A DNA stretch of 64,000 nucleotides from Neocallimastix lanati (nom. inval.) (lineage: Eukaryota > Neocallimastigomycota > Neocallimastigomycetes > Neocallimastigales > Neocallimastigaceae): assembly GCA_016946835.1 (NCBI GenBank), contig JACVTC010000022.1:1050001-1114000 (forward strand). Reading direction: 5' to 3'. A model generated the notes under the pieces. That model saw nothing but the letters and a program-made list of their open reading frames with translations, searched no databases and was not told where the DNA came from. Made by a program: the position numbers and the translations under genes. Positions 1 to 17,169 of this stretch are shown here, piece by piece (positions within the stretch are counted from its first letter, which is position 1; each line of letters starts with the position of its first letter).

Positions 1-5668
<5,668 letters not shown>

Positions 5669-5711
5669 TATGATATTATTATTTAAAAATATAATTATAT
5701 ATTGTAGTTTT

Positions 5712-5748
<37 letters not shown>

Positions 5749-8092
5749 GGGATCTCAATTATTAAAAATTATTCACTACTGTAAATATTTCTTTTCTGTT
5801 ATTTTTTTTCTTTAATTAATTTATATTTATAAGTTAAGAACCCTTTTTTTTTTTAACAAAAAGGAAGACTTCAAATTATAAATTTTTAATTTTTATTTCA
5901 AAAATTACAATTCTTTCTCTTTATTATTATAAAATTATTGAATTTTTTTATAGATTTAAAGATTAAATTTTCTTTACTTTTTTAAGTATCAATACTTCGA
6001 CTTTTTTTTTTTTCTTATATTCTTTTTTTTTTAAAAAAAAAAATATACATATATAGTAAAATAATATAATATATAATAATATATATTTATTTTTGTTAAA
6101 TTTCAAATAATATTTTATAAACGTTCTTATTTATTTTTTTATTGGTTTCTTTTATTCTTAAATTCTACCCTTTTTATATTTTGAAAAACAATTAAAAGTA
6201 GATTAATTAATATACATTTGAAAAATAATTTTTACATTTATACTTCTATATTTATTATATATTTACCTTCTTTTTATTACTATTGTTATATCTTGATTAA
6301 TATGTGTATATATACATTACATATTAAAAGCAAAATTTTTTGTACTTTACTTTTAAACTTACTTAATTTTTATATTTAATATAATAATAATTAATTTTTA
6401 ATGATTAAAAATGATTTTATTTGTTTCTAAATATCCACATTATTTACAATGTATATATTGATAAAATTATAATAAGAATATGCGATTTATTAATGATTAT
6501 TGATTATTGATAAAATAAATTGTTATATAATTTATAAAAAAAAAAAAAGCTTTAAAGTTTATATTTATATTTTTTAATATTTGTTAAAGAAAAAATTAAT
6601 ATATTGATTATTGATATATTATATTAGTAATTATTTACTTTCATTTCCTTTATTTTATTTTTTTATCTTGGTATTTCTAAATTTCAAAATTTGAATTTTG
6701 GAATTATAATTATATTTTATTTATAAAAATATATTTTACAAAATTGACAATGAAATTATATGTTTATTAAATGAAATGATGTAATTGGTACAAAATTGCT
6801 TAATATAATAAAAATTGAAAATGGTATTATTATAATAAATACTATATTGAAAAAAAAAAATAGATTTATTTTATACAAAAATAAAAGATTATTGAACAAT
6901 TATATTTATAAAATGTTATTGTCTTTTAAAATAATTAATAACAATAAAAGTATTATATGATAATTTTCATATAAAAAAGAACCTAGAAATAATCTAGATT
7001 TCTTTCTTTATATATATATATATTTTTTTTTTTTATTATGTTATATAAATAAAGATTTTTTTATTTTTATTTTTTAAATAATCTTTTTATTAGTATTAAA
7101 TATTAATATATATTTAATTTAACTTCAAAGAAAATAAAAAATAAAAAATAAAAAAAAAAAAAAAAAAATTTAAAAATATATTAAAAATAAATAAGAAATG
7201 AAATAAAAATTTAAATTTTATTATTTTATATTATTAATATATATAATTTATATTAATTATTTTTATCCTATAAATTATATAAAAAAATTATTAATAGAAT
7301 TTAACACTATTGTATATCTACGAATATTAAATGAATGATAAATAGAGAAATAATAAATTTTTATAAATATAAATAAATAATTAATTAATTATAAATAAAT
7401 TTCAAAATATTACTATATTATAATAATTTAAGTAGGACAGAAAATAAAATTAAATACAATGAAACATTCAAAATATAATATTAGAGCTAATAATTAAATA
7501 AATTAAATAATTAAGTTTATCAAAATAAAATATAATACAATTAAATATAATAATATAATATAATTAAAAATTATTAAATTTAATAAATCATAATAATAAT
7601 TATTACTATTAAATAATAATATTTATTTATTTACTTATATATTTATTTATTTACTTATATATTTATTTATTTATTTATTTATTTAATATTTTTTAAAATA
7701 ATTTATATTGTTCTATAATATATTAATAAATATTAGTTTTATATATTAATAATTACGATTAAAGTTTAATTTAATTCAGTAAAAACTTTATTAAGTATCT
7801 TTTTTATTTCCCGTATTATTGCATAGTATTGTACAACTCAAAATATTTTGTTGGAAAGTATCGAAAAGGAAATCTTAATATTAGTATATCTTTTAAATCC
7901 TTTATTTTTACCATTGATATCTTGACAGATATATATGTAAATGAATATATTTATTTTTGATTCATTCTAATAATTAAAAAGATAAATACTCATAAATAAT
8001 TAATAAACAATTAAAATTATATTAAATTATATATATAATAAGTAAATAAAAATATAAATACAAAAGAATAATTTTTATCATCACTTTAATTT

Positions 8093-8129
<37 letters not shown>

Positions 8130-8371
8130 TTTTAATATATATATACATAAATATTAAATATTAAGGAGAAATTAATGGCTAATTCTTCTCATAAAAAAAA
8201 TTTTTTTTTATTGTAGTAAATTTTTAAACAAATTATTAAATTTAAATCTTATTATTGTTAAAAGTTAAATAAATTTATTTATTTATTCATTCATGTTAAA
8301 TTGACATAGAATTTAGTATGAATGATCTAAGAATATATTAATATAAAAAAAAAAAATTAACGAACTTAAAT

Positions 8372-8415
8372 TTTTAAGCTTTATTTTTAAGCTTTATTTT
8401 TAAGCTTTATTTTTA
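8372..8415. repeat. Tandem TTTTTAAGCTTTA repeat, three copies
   Basis: A 13-base unit, TTTTTAAGCTTTA, is repeated about three times head to tail. It is a small minisatellite in noncoding sequence. Confidence 0.8.
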
Positions 8416-8821
8416 AAAAAAATTAATTTTTAATAATATACTTTTTTTAATTATTAATATCTGTATAAAATTCAATATATTATAAATTTATAATAAATTA
8501 GTTTCAGAAAATTCAATTATTAAAATATGAAAAAATTGGCTTTACTATAATAAAAATTTAAAATAAGAGAAAAGAAAAATATTTTTCATATAATAAATTA
8601 CATATGTGGCTAAAACATGCCTAATTTCTATCAAAATATATTTCTTATAGTTTAAAAGAAATGATTGGTTACTATATCCTTAATTATAATTACTCTATCA
8701 AGCATTTTCATTGTAAAATTGATACTTTGTAATTCTTTTATTAACTACTTTTTTTTTTGGAATGATCCTTAAAGATATTTAAGCTTATAAATTAATTATG
8801 TTTCAATTTAAATTTGAAGAT

Positions 8822-8859
8822 ATCACTAATGTTTCGAATAGTGTCACTCTATTAGTGAT
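8822..8859. repeat. Inverted repeat/hairpin with 9-bp arms
   Basis: ATCACTAAT at 8822-8830 is the exact reverse complement of ATTAGTGAT at 8851-8859, with a 20-base loop that itself contains partly complementary AATAG/CTATT. No open frame or T-tract role is evident. Confidence 0.6.
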
Positions 8860-9235
8860 GCTTTAACATTATGATTTTTTATTGAGAATTTTTTTTTTTT
8901 TTTTTTTATTTTTTATTTTATCAGTATATTTTATTCTACTAATAATATTTTTATTATTATTATTAGTAGTAGTAGTGGTAATATGGTTCAGATGTTCCTG
9001 TATAGTATGGCATACTTATATTGATTTTATCATTTATTGTTTGGAATCATTACTTATAATATTTATGTTGTAAATGATGGCGTTTTCGGTAAGTAGTAAA
9101 ATCTTTAAAGTTATTTCCAATTGCTTAAATTATTCTTATGTTGAGAATATATATATTTTTAAGAATTGTACAGGAAACAATCATTATTTCTTTTGTATAC
9201 TTTTTCACTTTTTCAAGTCTATTTATTATCTCATA

Positions 9236-9291
9236 ATTTTTTTTTTTTTTTGAGTTTTTTTTTTTTTTTGAGTTTTTTTTTTTTTTTGAGT
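9236..9291. repeat. Minisatellite: T-tract plus GAG, three copies
   Basis: Three consecutive units of a run of T followed by GAG. The minus-strand translation gives a spurious Ser-Lys-Lys-Lys-Lys-Asn repeat, so the small open frame covering it is judged non-genic. Confidence 0.75.
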
Positions 9292-9478
9292 TTTCAATAA
9301 ATAAATCAACAAAAAAAAAAAAAAAATACACTTAAAAGTGTTACTTATAATAACAGAAATGATTATGACGTATTTTGGATATTAATTTCACCTATTCAAT
9401 TTAAAAAAGATTTTTTTATTTTTTTGTTTTCTTACTAAGTTGTCCTTGATATAATTCAAGAATCATCTAACAATTAAA

Positions 9479-9518
9479 CAATTAGAAATCTTAATTAACA
9501 ATTAGAAATCTTAATTAA
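9479..9518. repeat. Perfect 20-bp tandem duplication
   Basis: CAATTAGAAATCTTAATTAA occurs twice, adjacent, at 9479-9498 and 9499-9518. Confidence 0.9.
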
Positions 9519-10264
9519 AATCAACCAGTTGAGACTTATTATCAGTAAGCATTCAAACATTATACTTTTAATATTAATATTCAAATTCTTTAATTAAATA
9601 TATTTTTTTTATTTTATGTTAAGAAATTGTTTGATGTACAAAAATTTAACAAATATAAATTGTATATTTTATATATTAATGGTAGCTTGTTATAATATAT
9701 AAAAAATTTTATACACAATGAAATAATTTTTATAATAGAATATATAAAAATATATAAAAATATTTAAAATATATTTAAAATTCATTTAGTCAAAAACATT
9801 AATTTCTAATTATTATTTATTATTATAATAATTACAATTAGTATATATTAAGTTTCTTTTTTTTTTTTCTTTTTATTAAGAAATTATTTGATATACTAAT
9901 CATAATTAATATAAATTGAATGTTTTATATAGACTGGTGCTTATTAGATATAACAAAATAACAAAAACATCAAATACAATAATTTTTACAACAGTAAAGT
10001 ATTAAAATATTCAAAATTTATTTAATAATAATTCATATCGATAATAAAAATAATTATTGTTAATTATTATTTATTATTAATTATTACAATTATAATAAAA
10101 AAAAATAATAATAATATGTTTTTACTGAATAATTTTATTAATATTTATTTAAAATTATTTATGCTTTTAATAATTTTCAAATATTTTTAATTATTTCTTA
10201 GTATTATTAGTATTATTATTTTATTATTATTAATAGATTTCTTCAAAAAATAATAATACTTATT

Positions 10265-10285
10265 AATAAATAAATTACTTTTTTT

Positions 10286-10325
<40 letters not shown>

Positions 10326-10458
10326 TTCTTCAATTATTAATGGTAGTTATTTATAGCAATTAATAAAATATATATATATTTTATTTTTTTAATTTTTTTT
10401 TTTTTTTATTACTTCAATTATTAACGGATACTCATTGATAAATAAATTACTTGTTTTT

Positions 10459-10511
<53 letters not shown>

Positions 10512-10560
10512 TATTATTTCTTCAATTATTATTAGCTGTAGTTATTTGTAGAAATTAATA
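10265..10560. repeat. Reiterated poly(T)–TTCTTCAATTATTA module
   Basis: Three related modules. Each has a long T-tract followed by ATTTCTTCAATTATTA or similar and a TAGTTATTTRTAG-type tail, beginning near 10280, 10390 and 10460. They look like diverged local tandem duplicates in noncoding DNA. Confidence 0.6.
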
Positions 10561-10660
10561 ATATATATATATTTATATTAATAATTTTTAAACATTACCA
10601 TATTGGTACAAATGCTTGAAAAAAAAAAATAATAATAAAAAAAATCATAAATATTTTATA

Positions 10661-10812
10661 CTACAATAGTTAAAAAAAAAAAAAAAAAAAAAAAAGAAAG
10701 TATTTTATTGATAATAATAGTATATTTAAGATTGAAATTATGTTAAACTACAATAGTTAAAAAAAAAAGTATTTTATTAATAATAATAGTATATTTAAGA
10801 TTGAAATTATGT
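10661..10812. repeat. Direct duplication of about 70-80 bp
   Basis: The segment starting CTACAATAGTTAAAA and ending in AAGATTGAAATTATG occurs at 10661-10742 and again at 10748-10812. The copies differ mainly in the length of the A-tract, which suggests a recent tandem duplication. Confidence 0.85.
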
Positions 10813-11025
10813 ACAATGTTAAATATAGAGATATAATTTTATATATTATTATAGAGAAAAAAAAATTTTTTTAAGGGTATTTGTTTTAAATAATATGTAA
10901 AAATAAATATTAAAATATTTATTATTACTTCTAAAGATTAATAAAATAATAATAATATTGATTAATATTATTATTACTTCTTTAATTAATAATATTTATA
11001 GATTTTTTTTTATCATTTTAAAATC

Positions 11026-11775
11026 TTAAAGTTTAATTTTTTGAAATATTAATTCTAAAATATCATTCTTAAGATTGACCTTTAAAGCATCTGTATTAGT
11101 ATCATCTGGTATATTAAAAGTTCTGTTAAATTTAGTGAATGAAGCATATTTATTTATTTTTCTTTTTCTTTCTCCACATATAATAATACTGTTATTACAA
11201 AGTTCTAAATTAATTTCCTCTCTTCTAACATCTGGTAAATAAACACGTATTTGATAATAAGTATTTTTTTCATCCACCTCTAGTGTAGGTTGATAACTCT
11301 GTGAGTCTAGTAGAAGATCGGAATATCTGTTACCACAATTTTTCAATTCTATTCTATTTGCTTTATCATTTATATTATTAATATAAGAATTATTAGCAAC
11401 ATCCAAATTTAAAGGAGTAGAAAGAGTTCTAGTATGAGGTTTTAAACTTTTTTGTTGATTTTGTTTCTTATTATATTCATCTTCAGTAGAGATAGAAGAA
11501 TCATGGTTTTTATTTAAAAAAGAGAAAGAATGAAGGAAACCATCAATACTAGTACGTCTCTTTTTATTTTTTTTTATGGTTTCATCATTTTTATTTGTAA
11601 TGTTATTGTTTTTCCTACTATTATTATTGTTATCATTATTATAGGGATTATGATTTTTAGGAATTTCCGCAATTGAATTACGTTTGACTCTATTAAAACT
11701 ATTACAAGTAAAACCAAATGGATCACTTAGATAATAGTTACTATATAAATCATCATTGGATATAAAATAAGACAT
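11026..11775 (-). CDS. Small heat-shock protein (alpha-crystallin/HSP20 family)
   Basis: A single-exon frame of 249 residues. Residues 1-160 are polar and Asn/Lys-rich, including NNDNNNNSRKNNN and a basic KKNKKRR patch. Residues about 164-249 form the alpha-crystallin domain: LEVDEKNTYYQIRVYLPDVR, then EEINLELCNNSIIICGERKR, then FNRTFNIPDDTNTDALKVNL and NDILELIFQKIKL. The L-P-x-V start, I-x-I-x-G-E-R-K strand and late ALKVNLKNDILEL block match HSP20 chaperones, which form oligomers that hold unfolding proteins in the cytosol. The protein stops directly after the last beta-strand, so it lacks the usual C-terminal extension with an I-x-I oligomerisation motif. The ATG at 11775 is the only sensible start; A/T sequence precedes it. 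No clear heat-shock element was recognised. Confidence 0.9.
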   Translation of the reverse strand: MSYFISNDDLYSNYYLSDPFGFTCNSFNRVKRNSIAEIPKNHNPYNNDNNNNSRKNNNITNKNDETIKKNKKRRTSIDGFLHSFSFLNKNHDSSISTEDEYNKKQNQQKSLKPHTRTLSTPLNLDVANNSYINNINDKANRIELKNCGNRYSDLLLDSQSYQPTLEVDEKNTYYQIRVYLPDVRREEINLELCNNSIIICGERKRKINKYASFTKFNRTFNIPDDTNTDALKVNLKNDILELIFQKIKL

Positions 11776-12582
11776 TTTCTTTTTATATTTAAAAATAAAA
11801 ATATATATATACTCTTATTTTTATTTCTATTTTTTTTTTTTTTTTTTTTTTTATTATAATTATTACTCTTTTATTTATATATATATATATATATCGTAAA
11901 AATTATTACTTTTTTATTTTGATAATTTTTTTTATTTTACAATAATTATTATTCTTAGCCTTTTATTTTTATTTTTACAAATTTGTTATATTCATATAAT
12001 TTATTTTTATTCTTATTATATTTGGTATTTATTTCTGTAATATATAATTTTTTCTTTTCCTTGGTCTGTTTTATTAGCAAAAAAATTATTTGCTTCTCTT
12101 TTGTAATATATTCCGTTATTTTTAATAAATTTTTTAAAAAATGTTTTGGTATATTTAATATTTGTATAAATTTTTTATATTTTTTTATTTATTTATTTAT
12201 TTATTTTAAACTACAATTACTTTTTCTTATATTTTCAAATTAACAAAAATTCCTTTAATATAATTTTTTTAAAAACTATAAAAATAAAAAATTAAAAAAA
12301 TTAAAAAAAAATAAAATAAAAAATTAAAAAAATTAAAAAAAAAAATATAACTTTAAGATATTTTTCTTTTTATATATTATTAGTATTATTATTTATTTAT
12401 ATTATGTTTTTTTTTTATTTAGTTATTACTCTACTATTTTGTTTTATTTTATATTTAATTTTTTTTTTATTAGTAAATATTAAATATTTATTATTATTAA
12501 TTTTTTATTATTACTTTATTAATTAAAATTTTAGATATTTTATTAAATTTAAATAAATTTTTTATTAAAATAAGAATTGTTG

Positions 12583-12606
12583 TATTTCGAAATGTGGCTT
12601 TTTAAT
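12583..12606 (+). mobile_element. Solo terminal sequence of the GCATTTCG…ATGTGGC transposon family
   Basis: TATTTCGAAATGTGGCTTTT closely matches the terminal sequence of the MITEs at 14597 and 38443 and of the large element at 15111. No matching opposite end was found nearby, so this is a remnant. Confidence 0.5.
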
Positions 12607-14159
12607 AAAGAAATAAAACGCCATAAAAAATTTTCTTATAATAGAATACAAATAAAAAATAAAAAAATAAATAAAAATTATAACAAAAAAAATAATAAAA
12701 ATAAATAAATATTTTATAATTCTATATATATTTGTTATTTTAAATAATAACATATAATAAAAATAATAGGTAATAATTATTTTATTTTTAAATAATATTT
12801 TATTTATATATTTTAAAAATATATAACACTTCTATTTTTATATAAAAATTAAAACTTTTACTTTTAAAATATATAAAGGAATAAAAAAAATATAAAAAAG
12901 TTTATATATTGCTTATGTAATTTCTATAAACAAACAATAAATCGTATACTATAAAAAGTATATATTTCAATTGAAATAGACTATATATAATCACTATATA
13001 TAAAAATATATAATCACCATGATTTAAAAAATATTCCAATAAGCATGATAAAATTAAAAATAGTAATGATAAAATTTTATTAATTAAAGTTTTAACCTAT
13101 TAATATAAAAAAAGATAATAAGATAATTTCTAAAAAAGGGAAATAATTGATATTATAATACAGAAGGATACTATAATAAAGGATTTTTTTTCATTTCATC
13201 ACATTATTAACATGAAAGATTTCTGTATATCCTTTGAATTAAAAAAATATATTTAAATAAATATTAAATACATATTAATAATATACAAAATTATCTAATA
13301 ATAGTTTTTGTTTATTTTAGTCTGGTATTTTATTTTACTATCTTATTTTATTATTTTTAATCATTTGGATGTGATCTTTTTACTTCATATTATTCTTATT
13401 AAAAATAAAGATAAATAATATTATAAAAGTAATTGAGACCTTTTTTCAATTTATAAATAAAAATTTTAGTGGTAAATATATTATTAATTTTATTATAAAT
13501 ATATTATTAAGCTATATAAATTAATTAATTTTAATTCAATTTAGTTTAATATATATATATAAAAAGAAAAAAAATGAATTATTCATTAGTTCAAACTAAA
13601 GTTTTTCATATAATATTGTTCTTATGATCTATTTAATATATTAATTTAATATAAATGATTATATTATAATTATATTTAGTATATATAATTAATATGTAGG
13701 TTCATTTGATTTAATATTTGGAGACTTTTATAATCATGACAAATATAATGTTAGAAAATTAGTATTTTTAGTTTATAAATTTAATTAACATTTTAATTAA
13801 TATTTTTATTTTATTACAACTTTTATTATAATTTTAAATATTAAATAGTTTATTATAAATAAATAGGATATATTATATTAATATATAGTTTATATAGTTT
13901 ATGAATATAGTTTTAAAAAATTTTTATTTTTATAAGCCTCTTTTATATAGTTAATATTAAAACATGTATTTAATGTATTAAAATATGTATGATCCATCAA
14001 ATGTATTTTGTATGTATAAATAACATTAAATTATGTATTCTTAAAAAATAAGCCTTTTGCTTCAAATAAATAAAGTTAATAAATAAACAAATATTGAGAT
14101 TTTTTAACATATAAAATCATACAACAAAAAAAAAAATGTTATAATGATTAAAAAAATTA

Positions 14160-14505
14160 AAATAAAAAAAATGTAATTAAAATAAAAAAAATATAAAAAA
14201 AATATAATTAAAGCATAAAAAAAATATAATTAAAGCATAAAAAAAATATAATTAAAATATAAAAAAAATATAATTAAAAAAATAACCTATACTATTATAT
14301 AGATTTTATAATTTAATGGTTTATTTTATTTATTTTATTTATTTTACTTTTTTTATTTTTAAATTTTGTAAATTTATTTTATTTCTGCACCATTTTTTTT
14401 TTATTTTAATTATTATTTTTTTTTTATTTTAATTATATTTTTTTTTATTGTAATTATTTTTTTTTTATTTTAATTATATTTTTTTTTTAATTTAATTATA
14501 TTATT
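14160..14505. repeat. Low-complexity inverted A-rich/T-rich tandem repeats
   Basis: At 14160-14282 an approximately 20-base unit (AAAAAATATAATTAAAGCAT type) is repeated. At 14395-14505 the complementary type (TTTTATTTTAATTATATTTT) is repeated. The pair could fold as a long imperfect stem. It is probably a product of slippage. Confidence 0.6.
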
Positions 14506-14596
14506 TTTATTTTTAGTTTGGGTGTTGGTATAAGTATGTTTTTATATAATTATATGTTAAAAGTAAAATATAATAATGGCTATGAAAAAAAATGGG

Positions 14597-14848
14597 GATC
14601 GTGCATTTCGCAATGTGGCCTATAATATTTAATAATAAAGATATACATTTTTAAGATATTCTATACAATCATATATAAATATATAAATTATATTTTTCAA
14701 TTAAATATTAAAAAAAGAATTATAAAAATAACATAATTTTTTAAAAAAAATAATTTTTTATAATTGAGTATTGAGTATTAATTATATATAAAAAATAATA
14801 TTTATTATTTATTTAATTATTAAAACAAGCCACATATACAAATACGCC
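14597..14848 (-). mobile_element. MITE copy A (MULE-related, about 250 bp)
   Basis: The left end is GATCGTGCATTTCGCAATGTGG. The right end, AAGCCACATATACAAATACG, is a diverged reverse complement. The interior is noncoding A/T. Read as its reverse complement, the first about 130 bases (GTGGCTTGTTTTAATAATTA… and onward) align closely with the start of the element at 38443-38727. The two are therefore family members in opposite orientation. Confidence 0.8.
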
Positions 14849-14973
14849 ATAAATAATCATAATATTGATTATAATTATGCGCCATATAATGAATTAAATA
14901 ACAATAATAACAATTAATTAAACAATATATTATCTTCAAACAATGCTTTAACAATTTAAATCCACTACCTCAA

Positions 14974-15098
14974 ATACCAGGTTCTATCTTGGTTGATAGT
15001 GGGCTAGATTATATAAGACTCATGGTTCAATCCTGCCTTTTGACCATTTCCGATTTTTCCTCACAAGAGATTTTTATGGAATATGGTGGTTAGGGTTA
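14974..15098 (+). mobile_element. tRNA-derived SINE, head fragment (copy 1)
   Basis: ACCAGGTTCTATCTTGGTTG, then GGTTCAATCCTGCC (an RNA polymerase III B-box-like sequence at about 15024-15034), then CCTTTTGACCATTTCCGATT and TATGGTGGTTAGGGTT. The block aligns with the head of the GC-rich element at 39020. Copy 1 stops at the point where the large inverted-repeat element begins (15111), so it is 3'-truncated or interrupted. Confidence 0.7.
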
Positions 15099-15110
15099 TA
15101 TATGGGAGTA

Positions 15111-15221
15111 TTGCATTTCGTAAAATGTGGCTTATTGAAATACTAATAAATATATTAATAAATAAATAATTTTGACATATAATGTCAAATTAGGGTTAAA
15201 GATTTTTTTTTTTTTTTTTAA
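15111..15221 (+). repeat. Left terminal inverted repeat of the 4.6-kb element
   Basis: It pairs with 19640-19750 over roughly 110 bases. Key shared blocks are GCATTT…AAAATGTG, ACTTATT/GCTTATT, CTAATAAAT and TGTCAAATTAGGGTTAAAG. Confidence 0.82.
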
Positions 15222-15654
15222 ATCTTCATGTTTATTAATTTTATAGTATTCGAAAAATTAATAATATAGATATAAAAGATATTAACAAAAATAGTTAATA
15301 TTTTGTTTTATAGTATAAAAAATTATTAATAAATACATAAAATTAATAATATAGATATAATAGTTACAAATAAAGATATAAAAATAATAATAATAAAATA
15401 ATTATTTAAAATATTTAATGGTAAAGATGTTTTTAGTATTTTTTTTAAATTAAATTTTTTTAAAAAATATTAAAATTTTAAGAAATTATGTATTTTTAAT
15501 TAAGAAAAAATTTAATAATTAATATTTGCAATAGAATTAAAATAATCTTTTTTATTTTATTTTTATTTCGACATTTATTATAAATTAGTATTTATAATAT
15601 TTTAATTACGGTTTAAATAGCTTAAATAATTCAAAAAACATAAATACTAATTTT

Positions 15655-15960
15655 TAACATTTAAACCATAATTCAACAATATCATTTCTAGGTATTCCAT
15701 TATCAATTAATTAGGATTCCACAGTTTTGTATTTTTCAATTAAAATATTGATTTCTTCAGTTTTTCCTAATTTTTTTTTTTTAATTTCCTGCCCTTTTCC
15801 TGTATAATCATTTATGTTGTAATCATAATAAGATAAGGATTCTTCTTGTTTTAATGAATATATTAATCTATAAAAAGAAATTTTTTTTGAAAATAAATTA
15901 TTTAAATAATTATTGAAAGATTCTTACACATTATTTGTTATATGTAAAAGAAAAGTAGAA
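15655..15960 (-). pseudogene. Transposase C-terminal remnant (MULE-like), inverted copy
   Basis: On the minus strand, with several stops, the frame reads ESFNNYLNNLFSKKISFYRL, then IYSLKQEESLSYYDYN, then LGKTEEINILIEKYKTVES and LIDNGIPRNDIVELWFKC. The E-S-[FY]-x-x-x-L-N-x-L-F-x-K-K start resembles the C-terminal part of MULE transposases, where TNN…ES(F/Y)H…LN is common. It is an inverted, diverged copy of 16915-17165. Stops and frameshifts make it nonfunctional. Confidence 0.55.
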
Positions 15961-16054
15961 AAAGAATTAAACTATAACAAAATTATGAATGCAAATGTGA
16001 TAGAGAGAAAAAAGAAAAACCAAAAGAGTAAAGTTTCTTAAACAAGTAGCTAAC

Positions 16055-16290
16055 ATCAAATGTATTTTTTTTTTTCCATAAAGGGTCTTTATTTTTACAT
16101 AACTTCATAGGTGGTTCCTAGATACTAAATAGTGTTGATAATTTCATTAATGACATTTGAGTGAGCTCAAAATAGTACGAGCCATCTTCTTTATTGGCTC
16201 TCTTGATTTCTTTCTTGAGTTTCTTAATATTCTTTCCAATTTTTTTTATTTTGGTCTTTCTTTTCTTTATCAGTTTAAAGTTCACTTCTT
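16055..16290 (-). pseudogene. Short open segment inside the MULE-like element, basic coiled-coil-like
   Basis: On the minus strand, about 45 codons are open: KKIGKNIKKLKKEIKRANKE, then DGSYYFELTQMSLMKLSTLF, followed by a stop. The local base composition is richer than its surroundings, which suggests a decayed coding origin. No family was recognised. Confidence 0.35.
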
Positions 16291-16659
16291 TTTAAATTGA
16301 ATTATTAATTTAAAATTGTAATTAAAGCCATAACAATTTATGGAAATTTTTTTATAATATATGTATATATTGTATTTAAATAGATTTGTATATGAATTTT
16401 AAAGCATTTATGTAAGTTATGTTTATTCAAGCCACTAATATATATTAATAACTTCTAAGATGGCTAACTTCTCCTGTTTCAACTTAACATAAGATCTCTT
16501 TTGACTTTTAAAATATGAAAGTTTACATAATCATTTTGAAAAAAAAATTGATACATCTATATCAAATGTTCACTTATAGAACTTTATTAAAGACTTAAAT
16601 AGTTTTTATACTACTTTTGTTTTCGTTATTAAAAAAAAAAGAATAAACTACTTATAAAA

Positions 16660-17165
16660 TGTTGTTTGAAGAAATAGAAAAAAAAGCTATTAAGTATAGC
16701 AATAATACTCTAATTATTCCAAAGAATTTTCATTATATATATATTTATTATAAAGCTAATTCGAACTTACCTTTTGAAAATCCTGAATTTATAATTGATA
16801 TTTAGTATAAAATTAGATGCGAAACAAATAATAATGACTAATTTTTGAAATTTTTAGAATATTTTTTAAAAAAAAAAATTTAAAAAATTATGAAAATTGG
16901 AATTATTTCAACAATATAATGTATATAATAAATAATGTATAAGAATCTTTCGATAATTATTTAAATAATTTTATAATGATTAAAAAAAGAAAATTGTAGA
17001 ATTATAAAAAAAAAAAAAAAATTAGGAAAAATTGATGAAATCAATATTTTAATTGAAAAATAAAAAACTATGGAATCAAAATTAATTGATAATGGAAGAC
17101 CTAGAAATGATATTGTTGAATTATGGTTTAAATGTTTAAATAATAATTTTTATATTAATTAATAA
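16660..17165 (+). pseudogene. Transposase remnant (MULE-like), direct copy
   Basis: Translation from the ATG near 16660 gives MLFEEIEKKAIKYSNNTLII and later ENPEFIIDI. After stops come NNV*ESFDNYLNNF, LGKIDEINILIEK, then TMESKLIDNGRPRNDIVELW and FKCLNNNFYIN. The later blocks match the inverted remnant at 15655-15960. NNV-ES(F)…YLNN is consistent with a MULE transposase C-terminal region. Multiple stops make it a pseudogene. Confidence 0.55.
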
Positions 17166-17169
17166 TAAA

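Larger units (their letters stand above)
5669..11025. other. AT-rich intergenic desert, no gene seen
   Basis: About 5.3 kb between the TPR–metallo-beta-lactamase start and the sHSP stop. Short open frames exist (for example 8882-9073 on plus, 9125-9331 on minus), but they are translations of homopolymers and simple repeats without a recognisable domain or splice context. Small tandem duplications are listed separately. Confidence 0.7.
11776..14596. other. AT-rich intergenic sequence with one solo transposon terminus
   Basis: No gene is seen. Short open frames (11983-12243 on plus, 12565-12753 on minus) encode only Phe/Ile/Leu/Tyr-rich artefacts of A/T sequence. At 12583-12606 the sequence TATTTCGAAATGTGGCTTTT resembles the MITE/MULE terminal sequence described below. 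Between 14160 and 14505, A-rich repeats (AATATAATTAAAATAAA type) are followed by T-rich near-complements. Confidence 0.65.

Noticed and set aside
8882-9073. 63-residue plus-strand frame resembling a membrane protein
   Set aside because: Hydrophobic content comes from T-rich sequence; no splice context, no homology recognised.
11983-12243. 86-residue Phe/Ile/Leu-rich plus-strand frame
   Set aside because: A/T composition artefact upstream of the heat-shock gene. No conserved motif.
15091-15098. TTAGGGTT as a telomere-like repeat (also at about 15190, 39142 and 19665 in reverse)
   Set aside because: Single isolated copies inside the SINE and TIR sequences; no tandem array.
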